DNA from: Monosiga brevicollis MX1
Lineage: Eukaryota > Opisthokonta > Choanoflagellata > Craspedida > Salpingoecidae
Direction: 5' to 3'
NCBI RefSeq assembly: GCF_000002865.3
Contig: NW_001865046.1
Location: 189,113-253,112 of the forward strand
Length of the DNA: 64,000 nucleotides
Part shown: one piece after another, positions 40,301 to 50,684 of the stretch
How positions within the stretch are numbered: the first letter of the stretch is position 1
Layout: each line of letters opens with the position of its first letter
Made by a program: the position numbers and the translations under genes
Notes under the pieces: model-generated
Told to the model about the DNA's origin: nothing
Seen by the model: the letters and a program-made list of their open reading frames with translations, nothing else
Databases searched by the model: none

Positions 40301-42916
40301 CAATGGAGATGCATGCGGTATCCTCTTGACGGACAGCAATTTCAGCGGTTATTGTTCAGGCGGCGAGATTCGGTGCGAGCAAAACTGCGTTCATTGTCGC
40401 GTCTACACATTGAGCATCGCTGCGGATGCGCAAGGCAGTTGATCGTGCGGTGTTCGACCCGTTACATCACAGTCGCTTGAATTTCACTGCTCTTGTTTGG
40501 TAGCGGTCCAAGTTGTGCATGTTTGGAAGGGTTCCATGGCGAAGCATGCAACGAAACTTGCCCTGGCATGAGCGCCAACGGCACTGGAACATCCTGCGGT
40601 GGTCACGTATGTTTCTTGTCGGCTTATTCGCACGGCACTGTGCTGCACTCAACTTGATACAAATGTTCGTGTGCACGCGTGGATTTGATTGCTGTCAGGG
40701 AACGTGTGACGCCAACACGGGTGTGTGCGTATGTGATCCTTGCTACACGGCTAACCCGGTGACTGGCTTATGCGAGCCAAAGGCCTGCCCAGTCTGCGAG
40801 AACGATGGCTTGTGTGTGTGCGATCGCAATACTGGCGAGCAGTGTAAGTTCTGTGATTGCCATATGGTAAACCCCCTTTTTTTTGTTGTACTTGTCTCTT
40901 TGCGCCAACGATGATCGGCCCTAATCTCGCTGGTACTGGAATGGGGTGCTCGGCGTTGAAAACAGATTGCTCGTGCCGCGGCGCGTTTGAGGGCCCGACG
41001 TGCAATGTTTGCAGTTGCTACAACGTCAGTATCTCGGCTGAGCTTGTTATCGAGCGTTATGCAGACCCTTCTTCATGACCCACTGCTTCTGGCTGTGGTG
41101 TATAGGGCGGAAGCTGTAACGCAATTTCCGGCGAATGCATTTGTGTAGAGCCCTATCGTAGTGAAAAGTACGTATTTGCAAGCAAGAGCAGAGTCATTTG
41201 ACTGGGATCTTTTCATGACGAAGAGAGGGAAAGACGCTATCAACACTTATCATTGGAGCGCTCATCACGCCTGTTGTGGCTTATGATCCTTTTTAGTTGC
41301 GAGCTGGACTGTACCAACGCAGCCGAGGGAGAGTTGATTGGTTGTGTCGAGATTGATCTATGTATGACCAACCAGAGCTTCTGCGGTGCCAACACCACCT
41401 GCACGTTTATCGGTACGGCTCTGGCCCCGGTTCCTAATCGCATCGTAGCATTGGCTGCGCGCACCATAGGGCAAAGGGTAATGCCGAAGAAGAAAGGGGA
41501 ACATTGTGGTGCCGCGTGATCCCATACAGTCTGCCCCACCTGGCAACAATGTACGCTCACGCTCGGCCGTTGTGGGTGATAGAATCAATGGTTTCGCGAT
41601 GTGACTGCCGGACAGGATACGTGGCTGCTGATGGCCAAAACGTGACGCTGGGCGGTGATTGTCGACCTGTGGACGTGTGTGCAGAGGAGGGTGAGGCCGC
41701 CTGCGGGAGCTTCTCAGACTGCACGACAACGGGAGCGGGCACGTACACGTGTGCGTGCCAAGCGGGCTATTGGAGCGATCAGGCCCAACACAATTGCAGC
41801 GGTAGGTTGGAATATTCTTGGGTACTTGCGCAAACGGACCGTGTGCAACATTGATGTTGTCTTGCCTAAGCTCATGGTATCTTTGTTTTGTGACGGCGGA
41901 TGGGGTATGCCGGCTTGTTCAATGCATGGCTACTCAACCCTGAACCGTCCATACGTATGGAATGGTGCCCTGCATAGCCTTTGCCGTGTGTGGCGAGGAC
42001 GAGCTAGAGGCGCAGGCGCCAACAGCTACTAGCAACCGCGTATGCGAGCGCGTGGCAGCGACCACGACCACGGTGGCCTCAACAACGACTACGACAAGCG
42101 AAACAGCCGATGGGAGCGTGGGCGCATCGAGTTCCAAGTCATCAGCGGTCTGTATCTGACGCGCAGGTCTTCTCATCGAGCCCAGTGGCAGCCTATCCTC
42201 GTTTGCTCACCGTGATATGCGGCAGGTGGAGGCACCTTTGTACCTTGGACTTATTGCTGGGGGTGGTGTGCTGCTGCTATTGGTGGCGTTGATCGTCATT
42301 TTGCGGCGCCGCCGTGCACCAACACGTCCAGACACAGCCAAGGTCAGATACGCAGCTGACTGCTACATGGTGCCTTTGGGGTTGACATCCCACGTTTGGT
42401 TTTTCCTTGATGGTATCATTTTTGATTATATATCGAGACACGCGGTGGAAGCCGCACCGAATCGGACGGCACAACTCACGTGATCCAACTCGTGCCACTT
42501 GCGCTCAGATGTCTGAAGGAACCGTTGCCTCATTGACTGCGCTGTCACCTCGATGGAGCGATGCGGGCACACACCAGACTCAAATGTCGGATGATGAGAT
42601 GGACGATGATACGCTGCCTTTGGACGTGTCCCACCTGGATTGGATGGAAGGTCCAACCGATGAGGCCGCGCCCTTGGTCTCGAATGCGTCTATACCTGCG
42701 ACCAGCGAGATGCAACCGCCGGACATTGCAGAGAGTACGGCGGAGGGTGAGCTGCTGGCTTCGACCGGCATGCCCGCGCCGCTGGATAGCGCTACGCTGG
42801 CTGAGACCTCGGCTGACCAGCTGGCGTCTCCGTCTCGTTATCATTACGAAGACCCCTTTGAGAATAATCCGCTCACGACCGTGGTGCCTTTGCAAGCTGA
42901 TGACCAGGACGAGTGA
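37394..42916 (+). CDS. Type I membrane receptor with PSI-like and EGF-like modules
   Basis: The first exon encodes a signal peptide (IVRIILMMSLLAGSHA). A novel-looking ectodomain of about 250 residues follows, with CGHQYAAGDPIPVSALYS, LFYFVQREDSNVSFVLVHD and ITFRYSRILGLNGVRVGNYN. Next is a cysteine-rich PSI-like piece (SCDTCAELQGCAWDFELS, joined to SCVSGSYADPTN; about 39160-39500). EGF-like and laminin-EGF-like repeats run from about 39780 to 41810, e.g. CNCYEGYYGIDC, CACLEGFHGEAC, CSCRGAFEGPTCNVCSCYN and a calcium-binding type with CGSFSDCTTTGAGTYTC. A Thr-rich stalk precedes one membrane segment (LGLIAGGGVLLLLVALIVIL, about 42247-42306) and RRRR. The cytoplasmic tail is about 180 residues, acidic, without a kinase or phosphatase domain, and ends near YHYEDPFENNPL. 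A single-pass cell-surface receptor or adhesion protein is inferred. Many small exons; edges approximate. Confidence 0.8.
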
Positions 42917-43306
42917 AGCCAGAGGTCAAGGTTGTGTGGAGCACCTCGGGTTTGAAGCTTTAAGCTTTCAATGCCTTCCAGAAAGGTGTTTGTGGTCACG
43001 TTCTTATTTTTTGAATTTTTCGTTTCCTCTTTTTTAGAAGGGGTTGATTTGTTTTGTTGGTTTGCCCGTGGCCCAATCTGGTTGGTTGTCGCCTTCCAAA
43101 TCAGCCGATGCGTGTGTGAAGCTGCGGGAGGGCGAATCTGCTTTATTCGGGACTTTGTTTGCAGCAAGTGTGTGAATTGATCTAGCTAGATTCCAAGGCT
43201 TGCTCGGTTTTATTGCGAATAGCAGTCACACAATGATCATTGCTGAACATGAAAAGGGGTCCGACTTTTGGGACGGATGCTTGGGCAAGGCAGCTGGCCC
43301 ATTGGC
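42917..43306. other. Convergent spacer between the receptor and the HIT gene
   Basis: About 390 bases shared by two 3' ends. It is T-rich on the plus strand around 42990-43060. No gene was seen. Confidence 0.6.
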
Positions 43307-44080
43307 CTAGGACTGGTCTGCAGCATGCAGGCCAGCAAGCACCGGGGCGGCAGCATCGGGTGCGAGCATGCCACCTGATGCCGGGAGCTTGAAGAGCTGG
43401 TCTTCCTCCATGCGTGGCACCACGTGAACGTGTGCGTGCATGACGACCTGAGGGTGAAACGTTGTGGGGTGAAAGACATGCTCCTTGTACCCCAACGAGC
43501 AAGCCACGCGTGGGAAGACGGGGGCGGGGGGCTCAGGCGAAATGAGGAATAGCTAAAGTGCACCATGTATGTACCTGACCCGCAGCCGTTCCAACGTTGC
43601 TGAAAACGTTTACAGCATCGGCTTGCGTACCAGTCTAGCACACAGGATGATGGGCAACAAAGCATCGCGTGTCAGCTCGTCATGGGCCACCACAAGGGTG
43701 TTGGGGCGGGGACCGATGCTCGGGCCAAGACGGGTTGGCAACCTTGACAATGTTGATCAGACGCGGGAGGGCACTGAAAAAGTCGGCAGCGGCCTCGGCG
43801 GGCATATCAGCCACGCTAACGTAGTTGCCCTTGGGAATCAGGAGGCTATGGCCCTTGACGGCGGGAAAGGCGTCCAGGATGGCCAAAGCATGCTCCGTCT
43901 CGAAGATCTACACATGAGCACACCCATCGATACATTGCCAGTGTCAGTCGCGTTGACAGTGCCAGCCATTCGTGACGAAGGTGACGGGGGAGGCAGTGCT
44001 TGCTTGACCAGCACCTTGTAGGAAGGGATCTGGCCGTCCAGAATCTTGCGAAAGACGTTATCCGGGTTGTACTCGTCCAT
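43307..44080 (-). CDS. Histidine triad (HIT) family nucleotide hydrolase
   Basis: Three or four exons: MDEYNPDNVFRKILDGQIPS (ATG at 44080), IFETEHALAILDAFPAVKGH with LLIPKGNYVSVADMP, TGTQADAVNVFSNVGTAAGQ, and VVMHAHVHVVPRMEEDQLFK to the stop at 43307. The H-A-H-V-H-V-V-P segment is the histidine triad that carries the nucleotidyl intermediate; the N-V-G-T-A-A-G-Q before it is typical of HINT/FHIT-like enzymes, which cleave phosphoramidates or diadenosine polyphosphates. About 140 residues, a normal length. The frame stays open upstream to an ATG at 44197, which would add 39 residues rich in Arg, His and Ser without acidic ones, a possible mitochondrial leader; I cannot choose between starts. 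Divergent from the ParB-like gene 434 bp away. Confidence 0.92.
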
Positions 44081-44514
44081 GTTGCCGTTGACCGGAACGA
44101 TGAACGCAGGCAGGCGGGCAGTGGGCAGTTGGCAGCGATGGCGGCGGACAGTCGAGATGGCGAGAAATGGCGAGAAATGGCGCGAACAACAATACATGTA
44201 TCTGCAAGAAGTAGATTTATTTCTACATTTACTCGGCTTGGAACCCTGTTTAAAACAGCACGATCCTCTTAATTATCGTCGTGTTACGGCTGGCTTGAGC
44301 TGAAATCTTCTGACAAATCACAATGTCAGATATTTGCAGTCATTTGACCACATGCCCTCTCTCTCTCTTGGCGAGCGATTTGAAGGACGAAAGGGCAGCG
44401 GGCGCGACTCATTGACGGTTGTTGGTGTGTGTGTGTGTGGGGGTCTGTGTGTGTGTGTGTGTGTGTTGTTGTTGTTGTTGATGGTAGTGCTGGGGGCTTG
44501 GGGGAGGTCGAGCC
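44081..44514. promoter_or_regulatory. Bidirectional promoter region, HIT / ParB-like pair
   Basis: 434 bases between two divergent ATGs. It includes a GT/GTTG tract at about 44425-44480, close before the plus-strand ATG. Promoter role is inferred from the head-to-head layout only. Confidence 0.5.
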
Positions 44515-45189
44515 ATGCCGCCGAAACGCAGTCGGAATAAAAAAGGGCGGCGGCGTGGGGATGCGTCTAGCGATGAGGAGGAGGCGGAGGTGGAGCTCGG
44601 CGGCACCAAGGCGCCTGCAGCCGCAGCCGCTCCTGCAGCAGCCAAGGGGCGCCGGGGCAAGGGGGCTGGTGGGCGAAAGGCTGCATCGGGGTTTACAACG
44701 GCGGATGTGGACCCGCGACAGATTCGGTTTGCGCACGCGCGCATCAAGCCCATGTTTAGCGGCTGCGGAAGGACGTTGGCACAAACGCTGGAGGAGCTGC
44801 GCGATGGGACAACCAAGGTGACGGACATTCCCACGGTGACAGTGATGGTGCGGCCGGACGATGATCCGACTTTGCCAGCCTGGTATTATAGCCTCAACAA
44901 TCGGCGGCTGTACGTCTTTAAGCAGCTTAGAGAGGAGGGCATTTTGGACACCATTCCCGTCCGGGTTCGTGGCATGAAGCCGCACGAGGTGGCACGTTAC
45001 ACGCCGGACAACTGCGCTCTGCAGGCCAAATTTTTGTTCAAGGAGCGGGCTGCTGGTGCCGACGGACAAGCCGAGGCGGAACGGGGTCAGGATGAGGGTG
45101 CTGGTTCAGGGGAGGAGAGCTCTGACCCCGAACCCAGTCGCCAGATTGCTGATTCTGCTGCTCGACTTGCCCAAGACTTGTCTCTGTGA
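44515..45189 (+). CDS. ParB/sulfiredoxin-like fold protein, intronless, 224 residues
   Basis: Single exon. A basic head (MPPKRSRNKKGRRRG) and an Ala/Gly/Lys-rich linker precede a core of about 120 residues: IRFAHARIKPMFSGCGRTL, TLEELRDGTTKVTDIPTVTV, WYYSLNNRRLYVFKQLREEG and DTIPVRVRGMKPHEVARYT. The order 'x-I-x-P-x-F-S/D-G ... L-x-x-G ... D-I/L-P-x-I ... L-N/D-N-R-R-L-Y/W-V-x-K ... I-P-V-R' is that of ParB/Srx-like nucleases and of uncharacterised eukaryotic relatives. The acidic Ser-rich tail ends in ARLAQDLSL. A nuclear or nucleic-acid role is inferred only from the basic head. I know of no assigned function for this eukaryotic group, and catalytic ability cannot be judged here. Confidence 0.72.
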   Translation: MPPKRSRNKKGRRRGDASSDEEEAEVELGGTKAPAAAAAPAAAKGRRGKGAGGRKAASGFTTADVDPRQIRFAHARIKPMFSGCGRTLAQTLEELRDGTTKVTDIPTVTVMVRPDDDPTLPAWYYSLNNRRLYVFKQLREEGILDTIPVRVRGMKPHEVARYTPDNCALQAKFLFKERAAGADGQAEAERGQDEGAGSGEESSDPEPSRQIADSAARLAQDLSL

Positions 45190-45837
45190 GGCGCGCATGC
45201 TCTGCTGATGTGCTTGAGCGAATAACCGTTTGGCTGCCTGTTCTGAATCCCGGTTGTGTGAATTGAGCGGTTGCGTTTTGAGAGCCTTTTGGTCGTCTGC
45301 TCTGAGGCGCCGTTCGTGACATCACGCAAGCCGGCGCTTGCTTGCACGGCCCGGCTTGGTCATGATAATAATATTTTTTATGGTAGTTTATGAGCATTCG
45401 CCTCGTGAGTCAGCACTTGGCATGTGAGTCGTTGAACGGCCCTTCGTGCAGACGTCGCAGGCACAGCGTGACACTTGTGCTCGCACTCTTGGCAGCGGAG
45501 CCGGGGCAATTGTTGTTGGTGTGATGCTCGTGGCAGCGTGGGCAGGGGTGGTCTTTTACACCAGCGTGCAACGGTGCACCAGCATGAGAGTTGAGCCGAT
45601 CAGGACGCGGGGACTGCGTGACACAACATGCTTTGCGGACCACCGGCGCCACCCACATCGAGGGCATCTGCGCAAATCACTGGCCATGTAGACTCTTGAA
45701 TATGGTCGACGGCGGGTGTGCTTATCATCGCTTGTGGCACAAGACTTGGTGGGGAGGGAGGGAGGTAGCAAGACGTCGCGTTGCAGAACGGCAAGGAAAG
45801 GCTTTGAGCCGGGGCGGATCTGAAGGTTGTTGGTGAT
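45190..45837. other. Spacer after the ParB-like gene
   Basis: About 650 bases without a supported gene, up to repeat copy A. Confidence 0.5.
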
Positions 45838-46388
45838 GTTCTTTTTGAATCCGAAAAAAGAGGAGGGCGTGCAGTGGCCCACGAGCACCAGCGGTGCGAG
45901 CACCGGACCAAGCTGTTTGTGCATCCGATCAAAGCTGCCTGTTTTACAACGTGTGCCGTTTCACCATTCCCCTGTGTGAAAAGGCGTGACAGCCAAAGCC
46001 CCTGCTGACGGTGACGGTCGCTTCGTGTTGTGTTGACCGGAAGCAGGTCTCAGCGTAGTGGGGTGTGTGTGTGTGGGGGGGGAGACGTTGCTTGAAAACA
46101 AGGGCGAGAGGAACAGGGGCAACAGCGCAACAGGGCAACAGAGCAACGGGGCAACAGGGCAACGGGGAAAAGGGGTGAATTCACAAGGCGGATAAGGCGG
46201 ATGGATGCATATTATTATTGTGCCGAGGGCGATGGGCCAACACGGGTATGAAATTCGATCGAAACAGCTCCTCCTGCCGCGCTGGGAACGTAAGCATATT
46301 GCTCCCCTTTTTGGTCAAGTTTGATAAGGGGGGCAGTGTTGTGTTTCCTGTCAAAAACAACGTGTCAGGCTGATCGTGATTTTGGGAG
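45838..46388 (+). repeat. Interspersed repeat, copy A (551 bp)
   Basis: Starts gttctttttgaatccg and ends near gattttgggag. It matches copy B (48229-48772) over its whole length in the same orientation, about 90% by eye, with indels mostly in internal simple repeats. Inside is a short array of gcaacaggg-like 9-mers (about 46116-46170). No coding capacity and no terminal inverted repeat were found. Confidence 0.9.
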
Positions 46389-46457
46389 GCTGCTCAATTT
46401 CTGCATTCTACACACAGCTACATCAGGACCCTGCCTTGAAGGACTCCGGCCACACGG

Positions 46458-47923
46458 TCACAGGGATTGATAAAGAGCCCGGCGGCGCTTGCGCCACATC
46501 AGGTACACAGTTGCGGCCACCAAGACGACGCCGATAGGCAAGCCAATACTCAGGGCCAAGATCAGATGGCCGTGGCCAGGTGGAGCCGAAATGGCCGGTG
46601 CGCTATTGATACAGTGGGTGCTGGCGGGACCCAGTGCCGTGTAGGGCGTGATACACGCCTGGCCAAGCATTGCTACTAGTGAGTATCAGGAAGCTCACAG
46701 GAAGCTCACAATGCACCACATCGAACCGCCGCAAGACGCACCGTGAATACCTGACCCACGTCCACGGGGGCAGTGAGCGCGAAGGTTGCCGTTTCAATGC
46801 TGGCTGCCACCGTTTGTTGATCTGCACGCCACAAAACAAGAATCAGGAAGAGAGCGGTTGTCGAGACTTTGTTATAATAATATACGAATAAACGCAACGA
46901 CAATCCCATACCCAGCACATGACTGGTGTTGGCATTTTGCAAGGACACGTTGTAGTGCACCGGCCCACAACCACCAGTATCAACATCCTTCCAAGTGATG
47001 GTCAGCCGGTCGCTGCTCTCCAAGAGCTGGCCTTGCACGCTGCCACCAGTCCACCGGGGGGCAGGTCCAGGTTAGCATCGACTGCCCAACTTCAAGAATG
47101 CAAGGCGCAGTGAAACTCACGTTAGGACCTCAATCGCAGATGGCAGGGTCGACATGTTGAGATAGGACGCGTTGCTTGGTGGGCCCTCGTACATGAGGCC
47201 CCCGGTGCTCCACAAAAGCTGTAAAGCCACGGTAACGGCAAGCGGTTCACAGTTCTTTGGGAGCGCAATATTTGTGCTGAGACTGCCGGGCGGCATCACT
47301 TGATCCGCCACGGTCGCGTTCATGTTGCTGGCCAAAGCGACTCGCAAGCGCCAGGTAAACAGACTCCCCATTTGCACGGCGTAGTCCGGGTTGATGGACA
47401 CAAAGCAAGTGTTCTCGCCGTCGTCGTGCAGGCAGCTTGGGTCAAGCAGGTCCACCACGGGCGTGCCGTCGGGCGTGGTCATGCGATCAGTCCCACCGGT
47501 CACGCGCAGAGCCACGGAGTAGTTGACCGGAGCAGCAGGCGGCGTGTAAGCGACTTGGCCTCTAAAGGCCAAGGCATCGTCGCCCATGTAGGCCATGTCT
47601 CCCACCTTGCCGTTCATGGAGCCGGACACGGGGAGAAGGCCCGTGACGTTGTAATTGACCGTCACGTTGGTGGATTCGAGGTACCACAGCATAAAGGTTG
47701 TGTGGCCTGTCGTTGGGGCACCCGTGACCACCATTTGAAAGGGCGGTTGTTCATCAGATGGGCTGACGTCCGCAAAGCACTCGCACAGCACATCAAAAGC
47801 CTCGCGATCGGTCAACGTCACGTGACAATCTGGCCGGTCTCCGCTGCCGCCCAACACCATTCGACAGGACTCTGCAGCCGCCACGGCCACCAAGCCCATC
47901 CACAAACAAACCCACACCGCCAT
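46458..47923 (-). CDS. Type I membrane protein with a fibronectin-III-like module
   Basis: ATG at 47923 opens a signal peptide (MAVWVCLWMGLVAVAAAES). The first exon, to about 47120, encodes an ectodomain with many N-glycosylation sites (NVTVNYNVT, NYSVAL, NATVAD, NASYLNMS) and few cysteines. The next exons carry LTITWKDVDTGGCGPVHYNV and TFALTAPVDVGQVFTV, which look like the B, C and G strands of an FN3 fold. The last exon gives ACITPYTALGPAS, one membrane helix (LILALSIGLPIGVVLVAATVYLM) and a short basic tail WRKRRRALYQSL; stop at 46458. The Y-Q-S-L end is a possible tyrosine sorting signal, too near the C-terminus to be sure. The frame extends upstream to an ATG at 48067, but the signal peptide argues for 47923. 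No orthologue recognised. The gene is flanked on both sides by the 550-bp repeats. Confidence 0.8.
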
Positions 47924-48228
47924 CTCCAACCGTCCAGACGCCGACGCCCCGCCCCTGCTAAGCTGGACCGACCGCGCTTGCGCCGAGAAAAGTATTTGAC
48001 ATGTGATCGACAAAGGTCGCGTGCACGGGTCTGCAATCCACCGACGACTGTCATAAAAGTCTGACATTATCCATTTCGTTCGCGTACGGCTTTACTTACA
48101 GCTCGCATGCAACAAACTTGTCTGCAAGCACAACTTTCTCCAGATGCGAGCTCTTCAAAAGTCGGTGTTTTTGGCTTGTAGTGAGACCGCTGTTTCTCGA
48201 AGTGAATAGGAATTTTGACTGCACCCCA

Positions 48229-48772
48229 GTTCTTTTTTAAATCCGAAAAAAGAGGAGGGCGTGCAGTGGCCCACGAGCACCAGCGGTGCGAGCACCGGAC
48301 CGACTCCCTAACCAAAGCTGCCTGTTTTACAACGTGTGCCGTTTCACCATTCCGCTGTGTGAAAAGGCGTGACAGCCAAAGCCCCTGCTGACGGTGACGG
48401 TGACGCTTCGTGCTGTGTTGACCGGAAGCAGGTCTCAGCGTAGTGGGGTGGGAGGGGAGACGTTGCTTGGAAACAAGGGCGAGAGGAACAGGGGCAACAG
48501 GGCAACAGGGCAAAGGGTAACAGGGCAGAGGGCAACAGGGGCAGCAGGGCAACGGGGAAAAGGGGCTTGATTCGCAAGGCCGATAAGACGGATATGCATT
48601 TTGTGCCGAGCGTGATGGGCCAACACGGGTATGAAATTCGGTCGAAACAGCTCCTGCCGTGCTGGGAACGTAGGCATATTGCTCCCCTTTTTGGTCAAGT
48701 TTGGTAAGGGGGCAGTGGTGTGTTTCCTGTCAAAAACAACGTGTCAGGCTGATCCGCTCGTGGTTTTGGGAG
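48229..48772 (+). repeat. Interspersed repeat, copy B (544 bp)
   Basis: Direct-repeat partner of copy A, 1.84 kb downstream of its end. It lies 306 bases upstream of the membrane-protein ATG. Confidence 0.9.
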
Positions 48773-49300
48773 TCGGAAGAGGAGAGAGACAAAAGGAAGA
48801 ACAAAGGGTGTGTCAACGCCACGTGATGCAAGCAAAGGATGGGTTGGATTTTGGTAGCGAAGTATCATTATGCTTGATTGCATCAGGAGATCGGTACCCC
48901 ACGGTGTGTCACAATACTCATGATGTTGTGCTTAAATGTCCTCTTCTCCACGGAAACATCCCCGCTCAGGATCAACACAACCAAGCAAAATCAAAACGAA
49001 CCACCCAACCGTTTTGGTAAACACCCCATTTGGCTGAAGGCTTCCAATCCTAGGGGGTCGTGCTCCCCTGAACCAGTGCAACATTTTCTCCCTTCATTCT
49101 GCACAGCTCCCATCAGCCCCACACTCGTTCGTCACCTGGTGTTTTCATCAGGACCAGCCTTCACCGTGTTAAGTGTGCCGTTGGGTCTGCATGGGTTGGG
49201 GGGTCACTCTGGGTTGGGTGGGGAATGTACACAAGAAAACCCTTTGAATGGTATGTGTAAACAAAACAAGAGAGAGAGAGTGACAGAGAGAGAGAGAGTG

Positions 49301-49395
<95 letters not shown>

Positions 49396-50475
49396 TTTAG
49401 AAAGAGAGAGAGAGAGAGAGAGAAGGGAAAGAAAAAAAAGAGAGAGGGATGGACGCAGATGTTAGAAAAGGGACTTTTGACGCTGATGCAAATCTGATGC
49501 TGCTTGTACCCATGACACCCCCCCCATCTCTCTCGCTGTCTCTCTCTCGCTGTCTCTGTCTCTGCCTCTCTGTCTCTGCCTCTCTGTCTCTGCCTCTGTG
49601 TCTCTGTCTCTGTGTGTGTGTGTCTCTCTCTCTCTCTCATTCTCTCTTCTTTCTCTCTCTCTCTCTCTCATTTTGTGTCACTGCTGCAATTTACCTCTTC
49701 CCTCCCCCCTTCCCCCCCCTTCTTGCTGGCCCTGGGGTGTGCCCGGCGCGCGCTCTCTCCCTCTCTCCCCTTCCCTCGGTGTGTGCGTGTGTGTGTGCAC
49801 GTTCGGTGTGCGCATGTGTGAGCTTGGAGGTTCGCAGCATTTTCACACCCCTTTCCCGAGGCCCCCCCCCCTCCCCCCGTGCACACCCTGTTACCGCCAC
49901 GCGCCTTGCCTCCTGCTGCTCACCCAAGCGCGCACTTGCTCTCTCTCTCTCTCTCTCTCTCGCTGTCTCATCGGCGAGCTTCACGTCACCTCTGCCCTCT
50001 GCCCTCTGCCCTCTGCCCTCTGCCCTCTGCCCTCTGCCCTCTTGCATCTTGACAGCCCCTTTGCCACCTGACCCCGTCTCTCCGTGCGCTTTCGAGCGCC
50101 TTTCCCACCCTGACCTTGGTGCCTTGTTGGCCCCTTTTTCTTCGCTGCCACCCGGACGCACACGTCCCTTTCCTCTGTGCTGCCATTGCTCCCTGGATCA
50201 CCCGACAAGCCACGAGCCCAAGATTCCTTTCTTTCTTTCTCCTCCTCCTCCTCCTCCTTTTCCTTCTCCTTCTCCTTCTCCTTCTCCTTCTCCTGGCAGG
50301 GACAGCATCGCTTCGCCTCTCGCCGGCTCGTCTTCCCTTCCTTTCCACTTTGTTGATTCCTCCCTCTGTTCGCTGTCTGCCTCAGACCAGCAGCTAGCCC
50401 CCGACGCGGGGCCATCCTGCTCTTTTCACCGGGAACGAGAGTTTCTCTCGTCCTCCCGGTCGCTGCAGTCCGCTG
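48773..50475. other. Low-complexity region upstream of the bZIP gene
   Basis: Includes a (GA)n tract at 49268-49438 (longest pure block about 80 bases), a CT-rich tract at 49527-49674, an exact heptamer array (ctctgcc, about 7.5 units) at 49990-50043, and TCC/TTC repeats at about 50236-50296. It is the likely promoter and 5' UTR of the bZIP gene. Long open frames here are products of the repeats. Confidence 0.8.
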
Positions 50476-50650
50476 ATGACCCAGTTGGTAAAGCAGGCCT
50501 GGGCCAGTCCCATCACAGGCACCGAACTCTGGAACGACATTATTGATACAACCGGTGTCATGAACACGGCCGTTTCGGACAGCTGGCTCTACTCTTCCAC
50601 CTCTCAGCCCTCCCAGCAACAACAACAACAACAACATCAACATCAAAATC

Positions 50651-50684
<34 letters not shown>

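Noticed and set aside
47300-48064. 254-codon plus-strand open frame rich in His and Gly
   Set aside because: Antisense of the first exon of the FN3-like membrane protein; no family features.
45838-48772. The two 550-bp repeats as long terminal repeats of a retroelement
   Set aside because: The DNA between them encodes a secreted-type membrane protein, with no recognisable element genes, and I found no matching target duplication.
49449-50546. 365-codon plus-strand open frame
   Set aside because: It is built almost wholly of CT, heptamer and TCC repeats read as Leu/Ser/Pro; it overlaps the true bZIP start in another frame.
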